DNA of 64,000 nt from Manduca sexta (taxonomy: Eukaryota > Arthropoda > Insecta > Lepidoptera > Sphingidae), in the NCBI RefSeq assembly GCF_014839805.1, contig NC_051140.1:8887826-8951825 (forward strand), read 5' to 3'. Positions within the stretch are counted from its first letter, which is position 1. The number at the start of each line of letters is the position of its first letter. The notes beneath the pieces were generated by a model that saw only the letters and a program-made list of their open reading frames with translations, was not told the DNA's origin and made no database searches. Below, in pieces: positions 56,601 through 64,000 of this stretch. A program made the translations under genes and the position numbers.

Positions 56601-59411
56601 CCTGATAAGTGATTTCCATCGTTTAAAACATTCACACATTGATACGTGTGAATGTTTTAAACCAGTGGTTCTCAAACTTTTTAAATGACGGAACCCTTTT
56701 GGGAAGCAAAATACTTGATGGAACCCTACAATAAAACAATTGTTTTTATAAGTGTATTTTTTATTAATCAGCATAATAAAAGTACAATGTCACAGTTACT
56801 AATTATTATTGAGAGAGGTGTTTTATTTTTTTTTTTCTAAATTCTTGCGGAACCCCGACAGAGGTATCACGGAACCCTAGGGTTCCGCGGAACACACTTA
56901 GAGTATAGCTGTTTTAAACGATCTCTGCTATATCCCTGAAGGGGGACCGCGGACGTATAACTATGGAATCTATTTTCGCCTGTGCGTTCCGTCCCATGAT
57001 GGCATGAGGGCGTGTTATATTAGGGCACAAATTCCAGGCTTACACAGTTTATCTGAACAAATCCAAATTTCTTAAATTGGCCTTTTAATTTCTCGAACAT
57101 AATATTTATTGAGGGTGTAAAACCTAATCCTAATTAAATTAAATCTATAGAACACTACTTAAAACAACTACGGAAATCAAACGTTTTCTCGGATTACTTG
57201 GTTATAACAAAAAGTTAATCCTTATTTTGCACGTGAGAGTAAATCATTAACTCAATATTTAAAGAAGGGTTGAATAATTTAACTCGATGATAAATACATA
57301 TATTTTTTTGGACACTATAAATCGCTGTTAATTAATGACCTTATTTTACAATACCTAGATTTCATGAAAGAATTCCCCTTACTGCCGAAGCATCTAACAT
57401 TGCAATAGAAGCGATGTTGTTCCCAGGGCCTAGGCTCGGATAAATCCATTGCCTGTGCCTCTAGAACATTGAATTGCAGTGAATTTCAATAATTTTCTAT
57501 GTAGAAGGAGCTCTTAGCAATAGTGTGAGCAATAAATATATTAGACCTTACCTATTTAGCAGAAAGTTTAAAGTCACTACCGATGAAAATTCCTTGCAGT
57601 GGGTTATGAATTTAAGAAAGCCTAATTCGCGACTTACTCCTTGGCGTTTAAAACTCAGTGAATAAGACTTTACAGTCACATATAAACATGAGAAATATAA
57701 TATCAACGCCGATGCCATTTCGCTAATTTAATTGAATAATGAAGAACTTTTATCCATATCAGTCAATCCATCTGAAAAGTCCCTCAATTTAATTGATTCA
57801 GGAACCATTACAGCAACAAAGACAATTCTACAACTGCCACTGCCCATTTTGCCAATGAGAACCCTATATTAGAAATATATTTCGCACGAGCGTTTATATA
57901 CATTTATAGGTTCGTCTGAAATGCTTTTTTTAATTATGCACGAAAAGAGAGAGACGAGAGAGGGCCAACCAAATCATCATTGAGACTGCCGTGATTGCCA
58001 AGCCGGGGAATCGCTTGGACACCGTTAGCAAGTACACCCGAAGACAACCGCGGTAGTTCCCAAAAAAAAAAATGCACGAGCTTACTTGCAAAGAGGATCG
58101 CAGGCTACGAATTTGCCCATTAAAGAATTAGCTTATAATTCCATCACTGATTCTTTAGGTAACTCCGCATATGAGGTACCGGGCTAGAAGCACTATGCGA
58201 TCTCTCTCCCCACACCCATGACAGTACCTTAACTGCGAACATGACTCTTAAGACAAGACACTTCAAGGATCACTATTCACTATCTCGAATGACAATAATC
58301 GCCTAAGAGGACTGCTGCTGAACACAAGGGATTTTTTTTTTCATTAATTTCAGCAGGGAATCGTCCACTGCTGGACATAGGTCTCCCTCATTGAGCGCCA
58401 CAGGGACCAGTTCTGGGCCGCTCTCGTCGGACTCCGGCGACCCTCACCAGATCGTCTGTTTATCTCGTGGGGGGCCTGCCTACAGTTCATCTCCCGGTTC
58501 GTGGTCGCCAATCCAGAACTTATCCGCCCCAACGGCCATCAGATCTGCGAGCTATGTTCCCTGCCGACTGCCACTTGAGTTTAGCAACTATAAGGGATTT
58601 GCCGAAATATAAATCCGCCATTCAGATTGCCATGCCAGAGAAAAAATTGAAATCAATAAATTTACGTACCGCATCATCAAGAATATCCCTGTAGTCATCA
58701 GCAAAACTGAACAACGATGGAAACCCTTAAACTGTTCCACACTACAATCCTAGTGTAAGTGGTTATATTCAGTGCATGGACAAGAGCATGTATGGTTAGG
58801 AGCACTTTATCGCAAGAACCAAATGAAACATTTAAAGGATTCGATGGAAACATCTCAACGAGGACAACTCGATCATTTATCGAGTTTACGCGTATCCAGC
58901 CGACAGAAGGGTTGACTTTTTCAACCCCCAGCTCAGTCAGGGGTCAGTCGACAGTCTTCAATAGTAGCTGTTCTTAGGGGGAGGTGTTACGCATAGCTAG
59001 TATGTGAAAAGCGCTTCGCTTGCGTCGTCCCAGAAACACAAGAAGCTACACGTGCTGTACTGACGCAGAACGTGACCACCATTGACGTCAATCGGAAGAC
59101 ACATGGAACCGACGTAGCAACCCGCCACCTGCTTGGTCTAGTATCGATCATTTCTCGTCATAGTTTAATTAGTCATCATTTGAAATACCTATTATATTTT
59201 TTTATTATTAATTAAATTTCTCTTTTAATTTTGTTCTTTTTTTGCTGTGGACGTGGATAAATTGTGATAGGATTATTCAAAGAAACTGATGGAGTTTGAG
59301 ACGATATCCTGCTGTTTATAATTATAATTGACAAAGAAAAGTCTCACCTAGGCAGTACCCTTTCAGCAAAATAGCACTTAACGCGATAAAAACAAATATA
59401 AAACGTGCCAT
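44472..59411 (-). CDS. Gene D: secreted protein with 12 tandem TIL domains
   Basis: Signal exon 59348-59411 (MARFIFVFIALSAILLKGYC), then 56103-56345, 55442-55645, 54395-54667, 54052-54255, 53202-53477, 52733-52936, 52219-52464, 51815-52012, 49305-49493, 45404-45604, 44964-45179 and last exon 44472-44698. All introns are phase 1; total 2745 nt, 914 residues. Domains 1-8 alternate alpha (acidic or Thr/Pro-rich linker then CPxDCP) and beta (EEYNSCPPYCPGE) types; 9-12 are gamma, T, N and terminal types shared with genes B and C. Thr-rich linkers may be O-glycosylated. The protein should be secreted, possibly as a multi-headed serine or metalloprotease inhibitor. Joining 51815 to 49493 (2.3 kb) and 49305 to 45604 (3.7 kb with a LINE) is less certain; two genes or alternative ends are possible. 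Confidence 0.6.
44964..45179 (-). CDS. TIL exon, N subtype (gene D), with GC donor
   Basis: 72 codons, phase 1, ten cysteines (GICPKNEKYTDC). The donor reads CCAG/GCAAGTAG where paralogs have GTAGGT or GTAAGT, so splicing would use a GC-AG intron. Confidence 0.75.
45404..45604 (-). CDS. TIL exon, T subtype (gene D)
   Basis: 67 codons, phase 1 both ends, ten cysteines. Almost identical to 37342-37542 and 29924-30124. Confidence 0.8.
45680..46360. other. Gene D intron, nothing coding seen
   Basis: AT-rich. The first 100 bases match the introns after the T exons at 30190 and 37620 (ACACGAGCTAAAATTA), then homology stops near 45780. Confidence 0.5.
46370..48330 (-). mobile_element. Non-LTR retrotransposon, damaged reverse transcriptase
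   Basis: Minus strand carries, with frameshifts: a basic upstream part (48071-48322, ending WPEKLIIRFAVLRK), DRQLSRWVEQYLNLFSRS near 47790, VLAPTLFGIFFSLLIKVAFE near 47190, the catalytic LLFADDAALVA near 47050 (YADD-like), and a C-terminal MRYLRRILGITWRDKITNEA near 46740, then RRLRWLGH. This order is that of LINE ORF2. It lies in the gene D intron between 49305 and 45604 and is not functional as read. Confidence 0.88.
48560..48735 (-). promoter_or_regulatory. Possible TATA promoter and non-coding first exon
   Basis: Minus strand reads GCGTTTATAAATCCC (about 48730), TCAGTT initiator-like 55 bases later, and a strong donor GAAAAG/GTATGT at 48561. An acceptor TTTTTTTACAG at 48233 follows, leading into the LINE-derived frame. 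No signal peptide. May be chance, an element's own 5' end, or a dead TIL promoter. Confidence 0.3.
49305..49493 (-). CDS. TIL exon, gamma subtype (gene D)
   Basis: 63 codons, phase 1 both ends (donor GTAAGT), ten cysteines. KSRCPEHETEVLC, YSRASNGTCIPTIEC. Close to 30479-30664. Confidence 0.8.
49880..50330 (-). repeat. Duplicated intron block, paralog of 31230-31740
   Basis: Shares CTCGTGATAAATTCCTT, ATTCGGCTGTGTCGACGGA, CTAGTTGAGTTGAAC and CAGTTACAGCGGCACCGAAA. Shows that exon gamma here was copied together with the intron upstream of it, but not the signal exon. Confidence 0.8.
50330..50655 (-). repeat. SINE-like repeat, fullest copy
   Basis: From TAGTGGTAGGTCTCTCATAT, through GACATTGTAGCCAGTGTAAG and CATAATGAGACTTAAC, to TTTATGGGCGGTCGTAACG and CAAGCTCGTCTCGTCATTC. 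Inserted at the end of the duplicated intron block. Confidence 0.7.
50660..51814. other. Gene D intron, nothing recognised
   Basis: AT-rich sequence between the SINE and exon 9. No signal exon homologous to MWWALK was found, which is why the gamma exon is joined to gene D. Confidence 0.5.
51815..52012 (-). CDS. Gene D exon 9, beta TIL lacking one disulfide
   Basis: 66 codons, phase 1, no ATG inside. FECPRPNEEYRACYPVSPGESC; cysteines 3 and 5 of the TIL pattern are absent, the other eight kept. Donor GTAAGT at 51814. Confidence 0.8.
52219..52464 (-). CDS. Gene D exon 8, alpha TIL
   Basis: 82 codons, phase 1 both ends. Linker NRNDTTVTTEEPSTEKPK then ten cysteines (CGPSEIIDDCPVDCPINNC). Confidence 0.85.
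52733..52936 (-). CDS. Gene D exon 7, beta TIL
   Basis: 68 codons, phase 1 both ends, ten cysteines (CDGPNEEYNSCPPICPGEDC, ECKPACRCRKNYWRLDGKC). Confidence 0.85.
53202..53477 (-). CDS. Gene D exon 6, alpha TIL with Thr/Pro linker
   Basis: 92 codons, phase 1 both ends. Linker rich in T, E and P (NPPETTEITIEPTEKPTT), then ten cysteines. Confidence 0.85.
54052..54255 (-). CDS. Gene D exon 5, beta TIL
   Basis: 68 codons, phase 1 both ends, ten cysteines (CNRENEEYNSCPPYCPGENC). Confidence 0.85.
54395..54667 (-). CDS. Gene D exon 4, alpha TIL with long Thr/Lys/Pro linker
   Basis: 91 codons, phase 1 both ends. Linker TTLTPSKPTTKTKKPRPTTT, then CGANEVLDNCPTDCPIDYC and six more cysteines. Confidence 0.85.
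54867..55193 (+). repeat. tRNA-derived SINE, second full-length copy
   Basis: Same A-box-like GGCGATAGCCTAGTTGGGTG, B-box-like GATTCAAATCCCA and GAGGAGGCCCGTGCTC tail as 25890-26207, same strand. In gene D intron 3. Confidence 0.85.
55442..55645 (-). CDS. Gene D exon 3, beta TIL
   Basis: 68 codons, phase 1 both ends, ten cysteines (CNGIHEEYNPCPAYCPGEDC). Confidence 0.85.
55680..56102. other. Gene D intron 2
   Basis: No exon seen. GC content is a little higher than in neighbouring introns (55740-56030), which suggests an unclassified insertion. Confidence 0.4.
56103..56345 (-). CDS. Gene D exon 2, alpha TIL with acidic linker
   Basis: 81 codons, phase 1 both ends. Acidic linker ADCDDSDEESESTTQSPQK, then CGDNEVLDKCPVDCPSDNC. 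The extra cysteine in the linker makes eleven. Confidence 0.85.
56621..56662. repeat. Perfect 17-bp inverted repeat beside a hAT MITE
   Basis: Arms 56621-56637 and 56646-56662, loop 8 nt. The outer end of the right arm is the left target duplication of the MITE. Confidence 0.9.
56663..56911. mobile_element. hAT-type MITE, 249 bp, with 8-bp target duplication
   Basis: Starts CAGTGGTTCTCAAAC, a well-known hAT end, and finishes in CACTTAGAGTATAGCTG. Flanked on both sides by TTTTAAAC (56655-56662 and 56912-56919), an exact 8-bp duplication as hAT transposition gives. Internal GGAACCCT repeats; no coding capacity. Confidence 0.9.
57150..57770 (+). mobile_element. Ty3/Gypsy retrotransposon pol relic (RT end and RNase H)
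   Basis: Plus strand, with stops: TTTEIKRFLGLLGYNKK near 57165, TDASNIAI near 57390, KSIACASRTLN near 57445, KELLAIV near 57505, FRPYLFSRKFKVTTDENSLQ near 57545, RKPNSRLTPWRLKLSE near 57615, YNINADAIS near 57700. This is the Gypsy order. Dead. It lies in gene D intron 1. Confidence 0.88.
58345..58620 (-). mobile_element. RTE-type LINE 3' end
   Basis: Minus strand ends NWSLWRSMRETYVQQWTIPC, the classical RTE C-terminus, and the plus strand has CCACTGCTGGACATAGGTCT. Inserted inside the Gypsy relic between pol and LTR. Confidence 0.8.
58975..59285 (+). mobile_element. Polypurine tract and 3' LTR of the Gypsy relic
   Basis: AGGGGGAGG (58975-58984) is followed by TGTTACGC, a usual Gypsy LTR start, at 58985. 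The right edge is uncertain (about 59280). No matching 5' LTR seen upstream. Confidence 0.6.
59348..59411 (-). CDS. Gene D first exon, signal peptide
   Basis: 64 nt: MARFIFVFIALSAILLKGYC, phase-1 donor GTGAGA. Good signal peptide. Confidence 0.8.
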
Positions 59412-61182
59412 ACTATCGTGTAGTTTGTGTGTTAATGGCTTAGTCAAACACAAAACAGTTGTTTTTACATAGACTATTAGTCTTCATATAATATTCTATT
59501 TAAACAGGTGAATACTTTAGAACCGTGACTCCATTAATATTTTATTGTTAATTTGTATAGTTTTTTTCCGCGGACTCTCCTTGAAGCACATTTTCCTAAA
59601 ATATGTGCTATATTCTAGTATTGACCTGATGACTAATAAACCTAATATGATAAATGCAGTCCAATAACTACGATTAGCTTTACACGTACACTACGTATGG
59701 GTGAAAATCGATGAAACTCTGTTCGTCTTATCTTTTAATATTTTTTTAAGTATTCAACAAGAATAGCTAAATATTCTAACGAGAAACTAAACTAGTCGTT
59801 TGTTTATAAGCATGACTTCTCGTTTCCTACTTCGTTTTGCATCGTTAATATAGCACAAATAAAAGTTAGTCAAACAGTGTTTTTAACAAAATATATTAAA
59901 CAACAAACAAATATACATCTATTTATTTCTAGTCGTAATAATTTTACAGCTATGTGTTGTTGATAATTATGTTATATATAAAACATATTCATCGTTGGAT
60001 ATATTTCGGCATTTAGGACTTAGATATAGACTTAGTCCTAACTAAAAAATAGACTAGATACTTTTTTCATATTTAATTCCGAAAAATTCTCGTGCGAATG
60101 AAGTCAACAGAAGAAGAAGGTTCATATTTAGTCAGCTGAAGGTGATTTCATTAAATTAAATTTTATTAATTCATTTACGGATTCGTAACAGGCTATAGCC
60201 GCACTTGTACCGTTTAATACGAAAAAAATATTTACTCATATGTATTTAAAATTTTATATTTCTTTTTATTAATTATGCCTTTGTTATTACCCTTCAAATC
60301 GGGTTTTACACTTCAAAATTAAGCTTAGTTCGCATAGCTGAGGTTTGTTTTTTTCTTTATTTGCTAGGTGAGGCCCTTGTAGCTAAGCTATATACCGTGT
60401 GAAATTTTCTCAGCTTTGCGAGCTAAACAGCTTAGTAGTCAACCTGCATTAGACTGAATCCAGTAGAAATAATTAAAAAGCGGAGAGATATTATTTGTTG
60501 ACAATAACTTTTTTCATAGCCATATGGCATAGTATATAATCAGTCTTACTTATAAACATGTTTTAGCGTTAAGCGGTAGTTAGGAATTGCTTAAATAGCT
60601 GTCAAAAACATCACCGGTTCCTAGTTTAAACCTTATTAAAAGGCAAGATAGCGGGTTTTGCCTTACAACTGATCGAGTAAATTTGTATTTGAATTAAGCA
60701 TAGCTTTGCAAACTTTTTATAAGTAAGACTGTATACGTCCATAAAGGACACTGAAAAGCTGAATCCATTGCAGCTAAGTCTAATTTCACATATTATAAAA
60801 CAACATTATATTTAAACAATAAAGTTCATTGTGGGTAATTTGGGGTAATGTCCCATATGTCGAAATTTTATGTTGCAATGAAATACCACAATGTCTAGAA
60901 ACATATTATAATAGGTTATGATAATATATTGGTTGAATTCAAATATACCAGCGTAAAAAGGTCAGCGGCAACGGCGTCTGGTCACAGAGCGTAGACTCTG
61001 CAGGGGGCACCGGAATTACCCAACCAGAACTGAGTTTAGGGCGCACGGACCATGTGAAAATTGCATATATGGTAATACGATGGTCCATAGGTAGGAAAGA
61101 TCCTATCCATAAGAAATTAGTCAGGCGATATTGAACAAAAAAATACACTTTATGGCATTGCAACATTATCTCGTGGTGCATA
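59412..61182. other. Region between genes D and E
   Basis: Gene D 5' flank and gene E 3' flank. AT-rich with AGCTAAGCT-like short repeats near 60310-60440 and 60770. No gene seen; the minus-strand open frame at 60939-61232 overlaps gene E's end and shows no domain. Confidence 0.5.
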
Positions 61183-61406
61183 TTATTCTTTATGAACCTG
61201 AGGACATTCTTGATAAGGCACGCATACTCCATTGTTTCGCCAGTAGCCTTTTATGCATCGGCATGCTGGCTGGCATTCGACGACAAACAGCATGTAGCCA
61301 CGGTTAGGACATCTCCCATCCGACGTCGCTTGTGAACAGTCGTCTCTTGGACAGAAAGGTGGACACGCCACATACTCTTCATTTTCACCATCGCAGTCGA
61401 ATTTAG
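61183..61406 (-). CDS. Gene E last exon, beta TIL
   Basis: Phase-1 acceptor TTTTCAG. Ends CVPYQECPQVHKE, stop at 61183. Confidence 0.8.
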
Positions 61407-63175
61407 CTGAAAATACGAGATTATTTTTTCAATGAAATAACTTAAAGGGTGCAATAAATTAATACATTAAATATTATATTGGTACTAGTCGATACGCCCA
61501 GTGCTTATTCATAAAATAATTATATTTGTTTATTCACTCTTTATAAGTAAAACAATTTTATAAGTCTTTTATAAAACAATTTCAATAAAATAAAAGTACA
61601 AATGGTGGTCTTGTGGGCAATATCTACCAGATATTAGACAACCATGCTTTTATAATATATGCTATACGTTCCTTGCTCATAAGTCGTATAAATACCACAA
61701 TATGAAACTATCTTCTTTTTATAAGCAGTTACTTTTTAACTTTTTATCTGACGATCGGTTGTAAAGCGTTGCATGCAGTTTAATTAAGTGTAGCATGGCA
61801 CGAACGAGCTTGAATTTATTATACATAATATTCTAACGAAAAGTAGCTTACTTGAGATTTACAGCCATATTTCGTATAATCAATAAAATTTCCAGACAAT
61901 CAATTAATTCATGAATTGTTGGCAAAGCATCCACAACTCCATTGAGTCAGGTGTGTTTACCATCAGAAAACCACTTCTCTCATGGGCATTTAAAATATTT
62001 TTTAGTTCAAGTAATCAAATTTAGTTATTTAAATAAAACCCACGGCAGTCTTTTGTAGGAATACATGTTCCGTTCTCTGCTCGCTTGTAGTTAAATCTGC
62101 AGTCACATAAGCTGGAACTGCAGAGTCCTAATGCCGAGCAGCTTGCGTTAAAATTTCTGGATTTAGGACAGACATTCAGATGACAACCATCTGCGCATGA
62201 TTTTGCCACTTCATTTTGTCCACAATCTAAATCTGTAAAAGAACGTTTCACTTAGTTGTGACAATGGTCTACAGTAGACATAATATTTGTTTTTATCATA
62301 ATTAGGCAGGGTCGATTTATGTAATGGTTAATAAAACCTTTATAGACGCTAATGAACAGTAGATATAAAAACTCGTCTATAGAAAGACTGGGCGGACTCT
62401 GCCGGGGGTCTATCATAGTCTAGTAGAAAACCGACGTAGAGACAGCTTGCTGTTAAGTTTTCTACGGTGGGTGACATTTAAATGCCTAAATAGTCTGGGG
62501 GCTTCCCTGTTCTATATTTCTTCAGTAGATCCATGATACTTTTGTGCAAATTTTTATAAGTCATAAATCTACAGTACATAATATTATAAAACCAAGTTCC
62601 CAAAATCTGCACGTGATCGATTTACTCCAAATCTACTGAACGGATTTTTATTAAATTTGGTATGGAAATAGTTTAAGTCCCTGGGAAGGTGATAGGTAAA
62701 TTTTTATCGCGGGAAAATATATAGCGGGAATTATATTGCGGAAAACTTCACGCGGGCGAAACCGCGAGCAAAAGCTAGTATCGTTATAAATTTATCTATA
62801 ATGACGGAGGTAGATTGAGCACTGGCTCGTTACCGGTGTATGCGATAAAAAATAATTAATATACCATAAAAAGTTATTTAATTAACGACCGCACTATACA
62901 TCTCATCGTCATATCCGTGTATTTTAAAGGTTACGCAAACAAAAAAGAAAACTACTTAATCGGGGGCAGATAAATACCAATAAATTTTCTTATTACCAGA
63001 TATTTATTTTTTCCAAAAAGTGCAATGTTGTCTTGATTATTGAAGTTTATTTCAATATTCTAGATAACAATGTTCAATACTAGTAGAATATAAACCTCTT
63101 ACCTGCTAAACAATTCGTGACTAAAATGACCGCTAAACTAATAAGCCCAATTTGCGTCATTATGTGAGACCGCAT
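61183..63175 (-). CDS. Gene E: secreted two-TIL-domain protein (one alpha-beta unit)
   Basis: Signal exon 63103-63175 (hydrophobic QIGLISLAVILVTNCLA), alpha exon 62044-62232 (CGQNEVAKSCADGCHLNVC, ten cysteines), beta last exon 61183-61406 (CDGENEEYVACPPFCPRDDC, ten cysteines, stop after QVHKE). Phases join to a 161-residue product. The alpha donor is GTGGGT, weaker than the usual GTAAGT; reading through it would stop at 62021, giving a one-domain form. It has the same order as one repeat of gene D and may represent the ancestral state. Predicted secreted protease inhibitor; target unknown. Confidence 0.75.
62044..62232 (-). CDS. Gene E exon 2, alpha TIL
   Basis: 63 codons, phase 1 both ends. 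No Thr/Pro linker, unlike the gene D alpha exons. Confidence 0.8.
62620..62785 (-). repeat. Interspersed repeat tail in gene E intron 1
   Basis: CGGGCGAAACCGCGAGCAAAAGCTAGTA closes a segment whose reverse complement matches 38465-38600 (CTAGCTTTTG, CCATACCAAATTT). Confidence 0.6.
63103..63175 (-). CDS. Gene E first exon, signal peptide
   Basis: 73 nt, ATG at 63173-63175, phase-1 donor GTAAGA. A second in-frame ATG five codons in (MTQIGL) could also serve. Confidence 0.75.
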
Positions 63176-64000
63176 CTTCACTAACTGACCGATAAGGAAT
63201 CTTATTTTGTGTCATAAAGGAAGTAAAAAACTACTATGAGTCATTATTTACTCTGAGAATACATACTCATTTAATTAATCATACCAAAAGATATATTTAA
63301 ACAGCGACATCCATAAAATGTTATAAAAAATAATTTTATAAGGATACTGTGTGATTAAATACTTTATGTTGAGTTTAAGACTTCAAATAGTTTGAGACTA
63401 TTTCGGCAGATGGCACTGTTTAAAACGTGTGGACGCAGCAACTAAGTGATGATTATTGTAATACTTATCATGAAGTATATTAAACTTGATTTTTTTTATA
63501 CGGACTGAGAGACTGACTATCAAATGATGGTCTTAGTTGTGTTCAGAAAGCGTATTCCATTCCATTGATTTCGAAGTCATTGCACTATAAACTTACCCAC
63601 TTTTTATTATAAGAAATCTTTTGTTTTAATTACTATAAAAAGATAATGGAGAATTAATGAAGACATGTGAAGTCGATTGTTACAACCACGGTCGCGTGCC
63701 GCGCCGTCTCGTGCCGCCGCGTTGCCAACACTTCTTTGAGGAAATATAGTATTTTCTATAAAAATATAGCACACTTCTTAAAATTATAGCATTTTACGGA
63801 AAAAGGACCAAAAAATATATATATATTGTTACTGATTTATTTCTATAAAAATTCGGATACACGCTGTCCCATCACTCAAACGTTAATGTAAAGATATTTT
63901 AAAATAGAGGATTTGTTCGATAGCTATACTTAAATGTTAAAAATATGGAATTTTATATTTTTCAATAGTATACGCAGACCCCAAAAAAATTGTAAAATAT
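63176..64000. other. Gene E upstream region
   Basis: No gene seen. An initiator-like GGTCAGTTAG lies just above the ATG; no clear TATA at the right distance. AT-rich to the end of the window. Confidence 0.5.

Noticed and set aside
1..64000. CRISPR arrays, operons, ribosome-binding sites or bacterial transfer
   Set aside because: No spaced direct-repeat array; gene structure is eukaryotic throughout.

Overview
This window looks like nuclear DNA of an insect, most probably a moth or butterfly. Genes are split by short AT-rich introns with GT-AG ends. tRNA-derived SINEs, RTE- and Jockey-like LINEs, a mariner relic and hAT/Harbinger-type MITEs are scattered throughout. Several secreted proteins resemble the lepidopteran insect metalloproteinase inhibitor (IMPI). 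Species was not determined.

Layout. 643-2711 (+): last four exons of an SLC17-type anion transporter. 6639-8665 (+): a complete four-exon A1CF/RBM46/RBM47-like RNA-binding protein with three RRMs and a DND1-type dsRNA-binding domain. 11172-63175: a cluster of trypsin-inhibitor-like (TIL) cysteine-rich genes on the minus strand, interrupted only by an intronless mitochondrial aspartyl-tRNA synthetase gene on the plus strand (18853-20694), which lies inside the first intron of the leftmost TIL gene.

The TIL cluster has five signal-peptide first exons (24200, 32299, 39479, 59411, 63175; models A, B, C, D, E). Nearly every TIL domain is one exon with phase-1 introns on both sides, so exons can be duplicated, lost or swapped without frame damage. 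Gene A is IMPI-like: four TIL domains, two of them preceded by tiny exons that encode furin-type sites (RSKR, RAKR), plus two alternative last exons. Gene D is a predicted 914-residue protein with 12 TIL domains, eight of them alternating between two sub-types; gene E is a single copy of the same two-exon unit. Genes B and C share a duplicated promoter and first exon. C has a chimeric second exon and no terminal exon of its own, so it may read through into B. A degraded array at 40.8-43.5 kb is a dead copy of part of gene D.

The TIL proteins are predicted to be secreted protease inhibitors. Which proteases they inhibit cannot be read from the sequence, except that gene A resembles IMPI, known to inhibit thermolysin-like metalloproteinases. 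All exon joins are manual predictions from splice signals and phase; no transcript data were available.
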